A stretch of 37,176 nucleotides of DNA, from positions 1 through 37,176 of the forward strand of contig MKGP02000052.1 in the NCBI GenBank assembly GCA_001913845.2, written 5' to 3'. The DNA comes from Limnothrix sp. CACIAM 69d. Its GTDB lineage: Bacteria > Cyanobacteriota > Cyanobacteriia > CACIAM-69d. Shown one piece after another: positions 25,199-33,853 of the stretch; positions within the stretch are counted from its first letter, which is position 1, and each line of letters begins with the position of its first letter. Below the pieces are notes generated by a model that saw nothing but the letters and a program-made list of their open reading frames with translations, was not told the DNA's origin and made no database searches. The translations under genes and the position numbers were made by a program.

Positions 25199-25243
25199 CT
25201 TTTCTGGTCACATCTTTCCTGGTCACATCTTTTCTGGTCACGC
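25199..25243. repeat. Three tandem 15-bp repeats upstream of the SPOR gene
   Basis: cttttctggtcacat, ctttcctggtcacat and cttttctggtcacgc, ending 52 nt before the start codon. Their position between MITE copy B and the gene makes them candidates for a regulator-binding array, but they may be neutral micro-duplications. Confidence 0.75.
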
Positions 25244-25295
25244 TGAACCATTTGGGTGATTATTTAACCCTGCACCGAGGAGCCTCGAAACCGCT

Positions 25296-26615
25296 ATGAA
25301 ATTCCGCCCAGCGCGCCAACAACCCGCGCGATCGGAGACCGAGCCAACCCTGCACCGTCGCCTGTCCTTGGCGTTGGAATGCATGGAGTTGGACTTAGAC
25401 GCGGAACTCGCGCGCTATCGCCGCCTGCGGGGCCCTCGCCAAGGCATTGTTCGCCGCTTCTTCCTGAAGCCCCCGGAACGGGCGGGGGAACCGCCGCTGT
25501 TGGCTTCTGCGGAGGCGCTGGAGGCTTCTGGGGCCCTGAGCTTGCCCCCGGTTGCTGATACTAGCGATTTGCAAGCAGCTCTGGCTCAGCAAAATCGCCG
25601 CCCGGCTTCGCCTCGATTGCTGACGGCGGCGGATGAGTTGGGCGAGGATGCACCGTTGGCGGCGAAGTCCGTGGTGCAGGCGGCGATGCTGCTGGAGGGG
25701 GCCCAACCGGTTGCCCATGGCAATGGCTGGGATCGGCGGCGGGTGCGTCGGAGACAGGAACCCACCTGGACGGGGATTGGGGTCGGAACGATTTTGGTGA
25801 TGCTGTCGGGCACAATTTGGACTTACTACAGCAACTATCCCGACAGTGACGGCTGGCTAAAGGTGGGCGGATTTTTGGAACGAACGGGCCGGGCGATCGG
25901 GCTGAATCAGCCGGCCACTCGATCGCCAGAGCCGGTTTTGGCGGAATTGCCCCCTGCGGAACCCACCCCTTTGCCCACGGCCCCTACTGGGGTAACGGTT
26001 GATTTGACGCGGGATGAGTTCGCTGATTTGAGCCTGGAGAGCCTTTCGGTTTTGGGCGATCGCCCGCCAATGCCCACGGGAACGATCGGGGCCACCGCGC
26101 CCGCTGGGGCTAACTTGGCCCCACAACCGGCCCCCAGCCCCTTGCCGTTTCCCCAAGCCCAGCGTGCCCCAGCCAATCCCCCAACCAACTCACCCGCAGC
26201 CCCAGCGGTGACGAATCCGAGTGCTGATGGGCGCTGGTATGTGGTGGGGCCCTACAGTGGGCCCGCTAGCCTGATTGCCGCACGTAAACAGGTAGCTGAT
26301 GCCTATGTGCGGGAATTGTCGATCGGGCGGCGAATTCAGTTTGGGGCCTTGGACAATGCACAACAGGCCAACCAGCTCATTCAGCAACTGAAGGCGGCCG
26401 GAATTCCCGCCACGGTCTATCGCCCAGTTGCCCCCAGGCCAGCCGCTGGCCCAGGGGCCAAACCTAGCCCGAATGCGAATAGTGCCAATCGCAACCAACC
26501 CAATAATCGCAACACTGCTAATCGCAACCAGCCCAATAATCGCAATCAATCCGCAGCCAGCAACCGCTCCCAACCCAGCTCCAGCCCGAAGCCCAGTCCC
26601 CGAGCCAATCCGTAA
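25296..26615 (+). CDS. Single-pass SPOR-domain protein
   Basis: Likely envelope or cell-division protein that binds glycan strands stripped of peptides at the septum. The order in 439 residues is: cytoplasmic basic region with a short helical motif (about 19-56), variable Ala-rich part, membrane helix (about 158-178), Pro-rich periplasmic linker (about 200-310) and a SPOR-like domain (about 312-377, starting GRWYVVGPYSG and ending GIPATVYRP). The Asn/Arg/Ser-rich tail (about 390-439) repeats NRNQPNNRN. ATG 25296 is preceded by GAGGAG about 13 nt upstream. It leads a rightward run with the PspA and Vipp1 genes, though the 183-bp and 325-bp gaps suggest separate promoters. Confidence 0.8.
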   Translation: MKFRPARQQPARSETEPTLHRRLSLALECMELDLDAELARYRRLRGPRQGIVRRFFLKPPERAGEPPLLASAEALEASGALSLPPVADTSDLQAALAQQNRRPASPRLLTAADELGEDAPLAAKSVVQAAMLLEGAQPVAHGNGWDRRRVRRRQEPTWTGIGVGTILVMLSGTIWTYYSNYPDSDGWLKVGGFLERTGRAIGLNQPATRSPEPVLAELPPAEPTPLPTAPTGVTVDLTRDEFADLSLESLSVLGDRPPMPTGTIGATAPAGANLAPQPAPSPLPFPQAQRAPANPPTNSPAAPAVTNPSADGRWYVVGPYSGPASLIAARKQVADAYVRELSIGRRIQFGALDNAQQANQLIQQLKAAGIPATVYRPVAPRPAAGPGAKPSPNANSANRNQPNNRNTANRNQPNNRNQSAASNRSQPSSSPKPSPRANP

Positions 26616-26673
26616 ACCAGCCAGCCATCCGCCGGTCAAGTCAGCAATCAGCAAGCAAGTCAGCATCAGCCAG

Positions 26674-26708
26674 CAACTGATTATCAGTTGAGCGGTAATT
26701 GATCAATT
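26674..26708. promoter_or_regulatory. Two palindromes upstream of the PspA-like gene
   Basis: CAACTGATTATCAGTTG (26674-26690) and AATTGATCAATT (26697-26708) are both perfect dyads, about 90-125 nt before the gene start. They are plausible operator sites for dimeric regulators; no named regulator's consensus is matched. Confidence 0.45.
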
Positions 26709-26798
26709 GCTGACCAACCGTATCGGCATCACCCCCCAGAGGCCCCACCGAACGATCGAAGCGATAGGATCGGGGCAAGAGCCAGAAGGAGATCGAGC

Positions 26799-27461
26799 GT
26801 GGGACTATTGCAGCGACTTGGGAAACTGGTGCGCGCCAATGTGAACGCGGCGATCGCCCAGGCGGAGGATCCTGAACAGGCCTTGGATCAGGCCCTGATG
26901 GACATGCAGGACGATTTGGTGCAGTTGCGCCAAGCGGTGGCCCAGGCGATCGCCACCCAAAAGCGCACGGAGCGCCAACGGGAGGCCGCCGCCCGCGCCG
27001 CTGAGGATTGGTATCGACGGGCCCAACAGTTGCTGAATGTTGGTGACGAGCCAGGGGCCCGATCGGCCCTGAGCCAGTGTCACGGTCAGCAAGACGCAGC
27101 CGCCCACCTTCAGGAACAGTGGGACACCCAGCGGGACACGATCGCCCAACTGCGCAGCACCCTGCGGGATTTGGAAGCCAAATTGCTGGAAACTCGCACC
27201 AAGCGCGATTTGTACGTGGCCCGCGCCCGATCGGCCATGGCTACCCAACGAATGCACGACACCCTAAATTACCTGAGCCGGCCCAACAATCCGCTGGAGC
27301 GTTTGGAATCCTGGACGATGGAACTCGAAGCTCGTGCCCAGTTGTCCCAGACCGCCGGTCGCGATCCGCTGGAACAATCTTTTCAAGCCCTAGAGTCTGA
27401 CCAGCGCCTAGAACGGGACTTAGAACAACTGAAAGCCCGTCGCCCCCCGGAGCTTCGATAA
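26799..27461 (+). CDS. PspA/IM30-family membrane-remodelling protein (short paralogue)
   Basis: ESCRT-III-like helical protein that coats and repairs stressed membranes. The 220-residue product opens with the amphipathic helix MGLLQRLGKLVRANVNAAI, then DPEQALDQALMDMQDDLVQLRQAVAQ and long coiled-coil helices through to residue 220. It ends at about the PspA length and lacks the extra C-terminal helix of Vipp1, unlike the next gene. The start is GTG 26799 with AAGGAG 7 nt upstream. It is followed after 325 bp by Vipp1, of which it is probably an old duplicate. The protein is Arg- and Gln-rich compared with Vipp1. Confidence 0.9.
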   Translation: MGLLQRLGKLVRANVNAAIAQAEDPEQALDQALMDMQDDLVQLRQAVAQAIATQKRTERQREAAARAAEDWYRRAQQLLNVGDEPGARSALSQCHGQQDAAAHLQEQWDTQRDTIAQLRSTLRDLEAKLLETRTKRDLYVARARSAMATQRMHDTLNYLSRPNNPLERLESWTMELEARAQLSQTAGRDPLEQSFQALESDQRLERDLEQLKARRPPELR

Positions 27462-27786
27462 TTCAACAGCATCACAAGCCCGTCTGGGGCGATTCCCAGC
27501 GGCGATTCCCAAACCTCTTAGCTGCCGAAATCCCCGAGGTTGGGCAATTGCACAGGGCCCGGGCCCCTCAGCCCCCCAATAGCCGATCACGGCGGGAGAG
27601 CTAACCGAACTTGCCATGGGCCGCTGATTTTCGGTATCTAGGCTAATAGGACGATCGCAACTGCCGGTTTTGATCACGCGGCCGTTGACCGATGGAGTTG
27701 GTAGTTTGGATAGAGCAGTTGGCCTTGGGGCCAAGCTTCCCAATCCCGATCGCTTCCCCGATTTAACCAGCAGGAGAGCCACCGTC
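27462..27786. other. Spacer between the PspA-like and Vipp1 genes
   Basis: No gene seen. It probably holds the vipp1 promoter, but no hexamer pair is clear. GGGCCCGGGCCC-type runs near 27556-27570 can fold. Confidence 0.35.
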
Positions 27787-28566
27787 ATGGGCCTTTTCGA
27801 TCGCGTCAGCCGCCTGATTCGGGCCAATGTCAACGACCTTGTGAACAAAGCCGAGGATCCCGAAAAAATCCTTGAGCAATCGATCATCGACATGCAAGAA
27901 GACCTGGTGCAAATGCGCCAGGCCGTTGCCCGGGCGATCTCCGCTCAACAAAAAATTCAGCAGCAATATAACCAGGCCCAAAGTGAGGCAAACCTGTGGC
28001 AACAGCGCGCCCAACTGGCCCTGCAAAAAGGCGATGAAAGCCTGGCTCGCGAAGCCCTCAACCGCAAAAAGGTGCAAGCGGAAGCCGCCACCACCCTCAA
28101 GGCCCAACTGGATCAGCAAGTGGGGATGGTGGATCAGCTCAAGCGCAATCTGATCGCCCTGGAAGGGAAAATTTCGGAAGCCAAAACCAAGAAAGACATG
28201 CTCAAGGCCCGGGCCCAAGCCGCCAAGGCCAACGAGCAACTGCAAGGGGCCCTCAGCTCCATGAACACCGGCAGCGCCATGGCCGCCTTTGAGCGGATGG
28301 AAGAAAAGGTGCTGGAAATGGAAGCCCGTTCCACGGCAGCATTGGAACTGAGCGGCGCTTCATTGGAGCAACAATTTGCATCCCTGGAAGCCGGTAGCGA
28401 TGTGGATGATGAACTGGCGGCCATGAAGGCACAAATGTTGGGTGGTTCCTCAACGCCAGCGGGGGCCCTGCCCGCCAGCAATGCCGCACCGGCCACGGAG
28501 GCAAAAGACGCGGCGATCGATGCAGAATTGGAAGCCCTGCGCCGTCAGCTCAACGACACCAAGTAG
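27787..28566 (+). CDS. vipp1: Vipp1/IM30 thylakoid membrane protein
   Basis: Forms rings and rods on membranes and is needed for thylakoid formation and repair. The 259-residue product has the N-terminal amphipathic helix MGLFDRVSRLIRANVNDLVN, then DPEKILEQSIIDMQEDLVQMRQAVARAI, and coiled-coil helices to about 215. A flexible Ala/Pro linker follows (about 218-243), then the Vipp1-specific C-terminal helix DAELEALRRQLND, which PspA lacks. ATG 27787 is chosen over the longer frame start (27670) because AGGAG near 27771 lies at normal distance and the conserved helix begins there. The tandem paralogue is immediately upstream. Confidence 0.95.
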   Translation: MGLFDRVSRLIRANVNDLVNKAEDPEKILEQSIIDMQEDLVQMRQAVARAISAQQKIQQQYNQAQSEANLWQQRAQLALQKGDESLAREALNRKKVQAEAATTLKAQLDQQVGMVDQLKRNLIALEGKISEAKTKKDMLKARAQAAKANEQLQGALSSMNTGSAMAAFERMEEKVLEMEARSTAALELSGASLEQQFASLEAGSDVDDELAAMKAQMLGGSSTPAGALPASNAAPATEAKDAAIDAELEALRRQLNDTK

Positions 28567-28611
28567 GCAGGACACCAAAGCCACCAAGCCAAAACCGCGA
28601 TCGAGTCCGGG

Positions 28612-28669
28612 TGGGGGCGTGCGGCCGTGCGCCCCTATGCGTTGCCCATGCAGGGGTGGATCAACGCAT
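28612..28669. repeat. Compound hairpin after vipp1
   Basis: GGGGCG (28614-28619) pairs with CGCCCC (28630-28635) around a self-complementary cggccg core. Next to it ATGCGTTG (28637-28644) pairs with CAACGCAT (28662-28669). It starts 46 nt after the vipp1 stop and looks like a REP-type element that could protect or end the transcript. No T-run is present. Confidence 0.55.
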
Positions 28670-28780
28670 TTTGCGACCTGACCCACAGGCGGCCGCCCCC
28701 TCGAAATATGGCCCTTACCGCCAAGACACCTGTGGATTTAAGATGCAAAAGGCGAATTTTCAGAAGCAAGGACAACGATC

Positions 28781-29128
28781 GTGAGTCAAGTGCGAGTCAT
28801 TTCGGATGCCGAATTTGAAAGCGACGTGCTGGGAGCCTCGGGAACGCCCGTTTTAGCGTATTTTTGGGCATCTTGGTGTGGGCCTTGCCGGTTGATGAGT
28901 CCGAGTGTGGAATGGGCGGCGACCACCTGGGGCGATCGGCTCCAGATCGTGAAATTGGAAGTGGATCCTAACCCCATCAGCGTCAAACATTGCCAGGTGG
29001 AAGGGGTGCCCGCCCTCCGACTATTTAAGGATGGCCAATTGCTGGACACCAGCGAAGGGGCCCTGACCAAGGAGAAGTTGGCGGACTTCCTCACGCCGCA
29101 TGTGGGCGCAGTGCCCAGCGCGGTTTGA
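28781..29128 (+). CDS. Thioredoxin-family protein
   Basis: Small dithiol-disulfide oxidoreductase of 115 residues with no signal peptide, so cytoplasmic. The active site is YFWASWCGPCRLM (canonical WCGPC) and the cis-proline loop is GVPALRLFKDG. The fold is complete (beta-alpha-beta start at VRVISDAEFES, closing helix KEKLADFLTPHV). Conserved Asp/Lys of classical thioredoxins around the active site are partly changed, so it may be a specialised member. The start is GTG 28781. An aminotransferase gene follows 34 bp later and is probably co-transcribed. Confidence 0.9.
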   Translation: MSQVRVISDAEFESDVLGASGTPVLAYFWASWCGPCRLMSPSVEWAATTWGDRLQIVKLEVDPNPISVKHCQVEGVPALRLFKDGQLLDTSEGALTKEKLADFLTPHVGAVPSAV

Positions 29129-29162
29129 GGATCATCGCAGCAGCATCCTGAGGCTTCAATCC

Positions 29163-30380
29163 ATGCAATTTGCCGATCGACTGAAACCGCTGCAATTTAA
29201 CGTGTTTGCGGCCATGGATCGGGCGAAGGCTGCGGCGGCTGAAACCCACGAGATTGTGGATTTATCGCTGGGATCGGTGGACTTGCCCACTTCGCCCCAT
29301 GTGCTGTCAGCGATCGGGGAAGCGCTTCAGGATCCCAGCACCCACGGCTACCAACTCTTTCGCAATACGGCGGCCTTCCGACAGGCGGCGGCCGATCGCT
29401 ACGAGCGGCAATTTGGCCTGGCGATCGACCCGGAAACGGAAGTGCTGGCCTTAATTGGCTCCCAGGAAGGAACCGCTCACTTACCCCTAGCGGTTTTAAA
29501 CCCGGGGGATGTGGCCCTGCTGGGCGATCCGGGCTATCCCTCCCACTACGGCGGCGTGCATTTGGCGGGCGGTGAGGTTTATCCCATGCCGCTATTGGCA
29601 AAACATGGCTATTTGCCCCAGCTTGAGCAAATTCCGCCGGCCGTGGTCGATCGGGCGCGGCTGATGGTGCTGAACTATCCCCACAACCCGACCACAGCGG
29701 TGGCTGACCTGGCCTTTTTCCGGCGGGCGGTGGCGTTTTGTCAGCAGCACGGCATCGTGTTGATTCATGATTTTGCCTACGACGGAATGGCCTTTGGCGA
29801 TCACCCGCCGTCGGTGTTGCAAGCGGATCCAGACAAGACAGTTTCGATCGAGTTTTTCACCCTGTCTAAGGCCTTTAATATGGGCGGCTTTCGGGCGGGC
29901 TATGCCATCGGTAACCGCGACCTGATTGCAGCCCTGCGCAGTGTCAAGGCTGCCGTGGACTTTAACCAATACCAGGGCATTTTCAGGGGGGCGATCGCAG
30001 CGCTTCAGGGGCCCCAAGCCGATGTGCAAGAACGGTTAGCCATTTTTCGCGATCGCCGGGATGCGTTTGTGGCCGCCATGAATCGGATTGGTTGGCCCCT
30101 GGAAACGCCCCAAGCGACGATGTTCGCCTGGGCTAAGTTGCCGCCGCCTTGGGAAAACCAATCGATCGAATTCTGCAAGCAACTGGTGGCCGCCACAGGC
30201 ATCGCCGTAGCACCGGGGGTGGGCTTTGGCCCTTCCGGTGAAGGCTATGTGCGGTTTGCCCTGGTGCAAACCCCGGAGCAGTTGGCGCATTCGGTCGATC
30301 GCATCGCCGCCTTTTTACAAACCGGCTTACCAGCCGACCACAAAGATCAGGACCTGTTGTCACTTCCTGGAATCCAGTAA
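29163..30380 (+). CDS. Class I/II PLP aminotransferase (LL-DAP aminotransferase-like)
   Basis: Fold-type I aminotransferase of 405 residues. The PLP lysine is in TLSKAFNMGGFRAGYA (Lys236). Cofactor-contact residues are in YPHNPT (Asn175) and HDFAYDG (Asp203, Tyr206), and GYRxxR-like ring contacts appear as GFGPSGEGYVRFAL near the C-terminus. The opening LSLGSVDLPTSP and HGYQLF are typical of DapL/DapC and related aspartate-family transaminases. The exact substrate cannot be fixed from sequence; LL-diaminopimelate and other amino acids are possible. ATG 29163 is preferred to the frame start at 29100, which would overlap the thioredoxin gene. A dispersed palindromic repeat starts 34 bp after its stop. 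Confidence 0.87.
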   Translation: MQFADRLKPLQFNVFAAMDRAKAAAAETHEIVDLSLGSVDLPTSPHVLSAIGEALQDPSTHGYQLFRNTAAFRQAAADRYERQFGLAIDPETEVLALIGSQEGTAHLPLAVLNPGDVALLGDPGYPSHYGGVHLAGGEVYPMPLLAKHGYLPQLEQIPPAVVDRARLMVLNYPHNPTTAVADLAFFRRAVAFCQQHGIVLIHDFAYDGMAFGDHPPSVLQADPDKTVSIEFFTLSKAFNMGGFRAGYAIGNRDLIAALRSVKAAVDFNQYQGIFRGAIAALQGPQADVQERLAIFRDRRDAFVAAMNRIGWPLETPQATMFAWAKLPPPWENQSIEFCKQLVAATGIAVAPGVGFGPSGEGYVRFALVQTPEQLAHSVDRIAAFLQTGLPADHKDQDLLSLPGIQ

Positions 30381-30413
30381 AAATGGCTGATCTTCCATAC
30401 CCTAACCACCCTA

Positions 30414-30482
30414 GACAAGGGGCTTAAGCCCCTTGCCCCTACGATCCACCAACGGTGGAATCAGGGTTTCAGGCGATTTGAC
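30414..30482 (+). repeat. Dispersed ~70-bp palindromic repeat, copy 3
   Basis: Perfect palindrome CAAGGGGCTTAAGCCCCTTG (30416-30435), then acgatcc, a spacer, aatcagggtttcagg and gatttgac. It lies between the converging aminotransferase and His-rich genes, the same convergent setting as copy 1. Confidence 0.8.
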
Positions 30483-30577
30483 GACAAGCCCTAATCACTG
30501 CAAAGGTTGGTCACCACAAAGGTTAATCAACGGCTGAATAATTGCTGAAAGGCAGATCAACCTTTTGCCCTCAGTCC

Positions 30578-31750
30578 CTACCAAGGATTGCTGAAAGTGC
30601 GCACCGGTCGCCCGCCGATGTTGGATTGGGATGGCTGCGTCACCGGCTCCGGAGCCACGGCCGGCTGACTGGGCAGCGGGGCGATCGCGGGGCTGTTGGG
30701 AACCGTGTTGTAACCGGCGTTTAAGGGCACACCAGAACCCGTGGAGCCATAGCCCGGCATCGGAGCTGTTGGGATTTTGGGCAAAGTGCTGCCCGCCGTT
30801 GCCGGGCCGGAGCCATAGCTGGGATAACCGGTGGGGCTGCCAAAGCCGCCATAGTTCACATTGCCGGCCCCAGCATTGGGAACCGCCACATTCGGTAGCG
30901 CGGGATTAGTTGTGCCGCTGCCGATGGTGGGAGTTGCGCCGCTGGAACCCGTGACGGGAACCGTGGGAGTGGTGGTGTTAGTGCTGGTGGTGGGGGTTGT
31001 GCCGCTGGAACCGCTGCTGCCATCACCATTGTTCAGGTAGAGGCGATCGAGCGCCGCTTGCAGGGGACTCACGGGCTGGCCGGTGGTTGTCCCATTGCCA
31101 TTGAGCATGGTCGAGCTGCCTCCCACGCTGTAGGTGCTGCCATTGACACTGGCGGCCCGAGGGTCATTGCTCAAAAATTGATTCACCGCCCTTGGGGCCA
31201 AACCGCTGCCCTCGCCACCGCGCGATCGATTGCCCACGGGGCCCGCCGAGCCGCCACTGAGCAACTGCAAAATATCCGCTAGCTCAGAGTTGGCATTGTT
31301 CGCCGTTTTTTCTTCATCCTGGCGATCGCGTTTATTGCGATTGTTCCGGCGCTGGTTTTGGGGCAGGGTTAGCTCCGTTGCCAACACATTAGACGAGTCA
31401 ATATCAGCCGCCACCGAATCATCATCGGGCTGAGACTCCAGAATCGAGAGCCAATCCACCTTGTCTGGCTCAGGTTCGGCATTAGTCCAGCGATCGGGAT
31501 TTTTCCAAAACACCCAAGCCCCCAAGGTTGCCATCGAAATCGCCATGGCCGGCAACCAGATGAAGGGTTCGCCCAACCAGCGCAGATTTCTCAGCACCAA
31601 CGTTAGGCTGAAGGTTTCGCGCAATTGCGACACCCAACCCTCATGGAATCCTGGCTCATGGGTTCCTGGGTGTGCCTTGTGGCCATGATGACCCGCCGGG
31701 TGATGACTCGATGGGTGATGGCCCGATGAGTGATGGTGATGCTCGGACAT
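30578..31750 (-). CDS. His-rich single-pass membrane protein of unknown function
   Basis: No named family recognised; 390 residues. The first 40 residues contain about a dozen His in HH pairs (MSEHHHHSSGHHPSSHH), a likely metal-binding or disordered tail. One membrane helix follows (about 64-84, WLPAMAISMATLGAWVFW). The rest is low complexity: an acidic part (about 90-130), a basic Asn/Arg part (about 130-150), and long Ser/Thr/Gly/Pro/Asn stretches to the end, closing RPVRTFSNPW. ATG 31750 is chosen; a GTG four codons upstream (31762) is in frame. It diverges from the GT-C-like gene. Its composition suggests a periplasmic, largely unfolded tail, perhaps bound to envelope or surface material (inference). 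Confidence 0.7.
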   Translation of the reverse strand: MSEHHHHSSGHHPSSHHPAGHHGHKAHPGTHEPGFHEGWVSQLRETFSLTLVLRNLRWLGEPFIWLPAMAISMATLGAWVFWKNPDRWTNAEPEPDKVDWLSILESQPDDDSVAADIDSSNVLATELTLPQNQRRNNRNKRDRQDEEKTANNANSELADILQLLSGGSAGPVGNRSRGGEGSGLAPRAVNQFLSNDPRAASVNGSTYSVGGSSTMLNGNGTTTGQPVSPLQAALDRLYLNNGDGSSGSSGTTPTTSTNTTTPTVPVTGSSGATPTIGSGTTNPALPNVAVPNAGAGNVNYGGFGSPTGYPSYGSGPATAGSTLPKIPTAPMPGYGSTGSGVPLNAGYNTVPNSPAIAPLPSQPAVAPEPVTQPSQSNIGGRPVRTFSNPW

Positions 31751-31762
31751 AGTTAGGGTCAC

Positions 31763-32106
31763 CAGAGCAGGATCAGAGAGTGGTTGGAGCGTGGGTCGGG
31801 GCTGGGGGGGCTGAGCGAGAGCCGCTGGACGGAGACAGGGTAGAAGCGAGCGAAAACCCTAGAGGAGAACGAGCCTTGGAGCGATGGCCCATTTTTAGGT
31901 AACAATTGCTGCTTCTATTCTATCGGGTCTGGCAACCCTGCAGCCAGGGCCCAACCCCAAAGCCCCTCTGCCGCTGGGGCCCACCCCCCTCAATTCGCCA
32001 GTACCCAAACGGAGAACCGACACCAGCGATCGCCCCAAACGGCCCAACCTTGGTTTAGGGTGGCTTCTGGCTGATCAGTTGCCGGGAATCCCGAAAGGTT
32101 TGTTGG
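31763..32106. other. Divergent spacer between the His-rich and GT-C-like genes
   Basis: No gene. The left part is G-rich (31779-31880), and an AT-rich patch at 31893-31925 is the likeliest promoter zone. No hexamer pair is strong enough to call. Confidence 0.35.
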
Positions 32107-33846
32107 ATGAAAAACGCATGGGCTTGGATAGGGGCGCGATCGGGCGATCGGCTCTGGAGCATGGTGCTCAGTGGAGCCATGGCGTTGTTTTATGGCTGGC
32201 AATCGGTGCAGTGGGCCACCCGCAGCCCCTATATCGTGCAAGACGATGTGCGCCAGCATGTGTTTTGGGCTTTTCGCTACCTGGATCCTGGCCTCTTTCC
32301 CGGCGACTGGATTGCTGACTATTACCAATCCGTTGCGCCCCTGGGCTATCAGTGGCTCTATCACGGAGCCGCCCTTCTTGGTTGGGATCCCCTAACGGTC
32401 AGTAAATATTGGCCGGTGATTTTGGGTCTGGTGACCACGGCCCTGACCTGGCGCGTGATGATTCGGCTGTTGCCCGTGCCTTGGGTTGCCCTGTTGGGTT
32501 GCATTTTGGTGAATCAAAGCCTGTGGATGGAGGATGACTTGGCCTCGTCCACGCCGCGAGCCTTTGCCACGCCCCTGGTGTTGGCGGTGATGGATGCGCT
32601 GCTGAGTCGATCGCTCTGGGGCTGTTTAGGGGCGATCGCCCTCAGCGGCCTGTTTTATCCGATGGTGGCGGTGGTGGCGGCGGCGGCCTTAGCGGTGAAT
32701 TTGGGCCGGCGCTGGTGGACCACCCGTCGGGGGCGATCGCATCCCGAGGCCCTGACTCCCCTGGACTGGCGCTTGGCGATCGGGGGGATTGTCATGGCGG
32801 TTGCGGTGCTGTTGCCGGAACTGTTCACCAGCAGCGAGTTTGGCCCCGTGATCAGCCGATCCCAAGCCGCCGTCCTGCCGGAATTTAACTTTGTGGGCAA
32901 TGAATACGGGCGATCGTTCTTTTTTCACCCCAATCCGCTGATTTTTTGGCTGTTTGCCCCCCGTAGCGGCTTCCTGTGGGTGGGATTTGTGCCCCCGATC
33001 GCCCTGGCGGCCTTGGCCTTGCCCCGCTGGTTGAGCCGGCCCGCCCGTGCCCGTCAATTTCCCCTGGCCAGTCGCCTTTCGCCTCACTTCGCCATGCTGG
33101 GGGATTGGGTTTGGGGTGGTTTGGGACTGTTTCTCGCTGCCCATGCCCTGCTATTTCGGTTGTATTTACCCAATCGCTACGGCTATGTGCCCTTGCGGGT
33201 GGTGTTACCGGTGGCAGGGGCGATCGCCCTGGGCCTGTGGCTCGATCGGCAAATGCAAGCCACCCAACCCCAAAAACCGCGTTGGTTCTGGCCCCTGGTG
33301 AGCCTTGTTCTCAGCCTGTCGATCGTTGTGCCTATGGTTCCTAACCTAGCCGTGTCCAGCCAACTACAAATGGAAGGACGCATGGCCGAAGTCTATGAAT
33401 TCCTGCAAAAACAACCGAAGGATACCCTAGTGGTTTCCCTGTCCAAGGAAGCGGATTTCATTCCTATCTTTGCCCGGCGATCGATCCTTGCTAGCCGAGA
33501 ATTTGCCCTGCCTTACCATTGGGGCTATTACCGAGTTTTACGTCAACGAATTGAAGATACCATCCGCGCTCAATACACCAGCAACCTATCGAAGGTGCAG
33601 GCTTTCCTGCGGAAATATCAAGTGAACTTCTGGTTATTAGAACCCTGGTCACTCTCAAAGTCTGACTTGGCGGATAACACTTGGTTACAACAATTTCAGC
33701 CGCTCATTCAAGACGTGAGTAATCGACTCGATCGCGGTGAAACCCCAGCTTTGGAACGGGCGATCGCTCCCTGTTCTGTTCTCGAGAATAAGCGCCTCCA
33801 ACTGCTCGATGCCCGCTGCATTTTGCAGCTACCATCAGAACCCTAG
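32107..33846 (+). CDS. Polytopic membrane protein resembling GT-C glycosyltransferases
   Basis: About ten or more membrane helices in 579 residues. After the first helix (about 17-35) an outer loop carries acidic IVQDDVRQHVFWAF (Asp46, Asp47), at the place where GT-C enzymes keep catalytic Asp/Glu. The C-terminal 170 residues (about 410-579) form a soluble domain with EVYEFLQKQPKDTLVVSLSKEADFIPIF, reminiscent of the extracytoplasmic domains of lipid-linked sugar transferases. I do not recognise a named family, so the glycosyltransferase role is inferred from topology and the loop. It is the second GT-C-like protein in the window, besides the PMT. ATG 32107 is the start. The accessory island begins just after its stop. 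Confidence 0.7.
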   Translation: MKNAWAWIGARSGDRLWSMVLSGAMALFYGWQSVQWATRSPYIVQDDVRQHVFWAFRYLDPGLFPGDWIADYYQSVAPLGYQWLYHGAALLGWDPLTVSKYWPVILGLVTTALTWRVMIRLLPVPWVALLGCILVNQSLWMEDDLASSTPRAFATPLVLAVMDALLSRSLWGCLGAIALSGLFYPMVAVVAAAALAVNLGRRWWTTRRGRSHPEALTPLDWRLAIGGIVMAVAVLLPELFTSSEFGPVISRSQAAVLPEFNFVGNEYGRSFFFHPNPLIFWLFAPRSGFLWVGFVPPIALAALALPRWLSRPARARQFPLASRLSPHFAMLGDWVWGGLGLFLAAHALLFRLYLPNRYGYVPLRVVLPVAGAIALGLWLDRQMQATQPQKPRWFWPLVSLVLSLSIVVPMVPNLAVSSQLQMEGRMAEVYEFLQKQPKDTLVVSLSKEADFIPIFARRSILASREFALPYHWGYYRVLRQRIEDTIRAQYTSNLSKVQAFLRKYQVNFWLLEPWSLSKSDLADNTWLQQFQPLIQDVSNRLDRGETPALERAIAPCSVLENKRLQLLDARCILQLPSEP

Positions 33847-33853
33847 GGCATAT

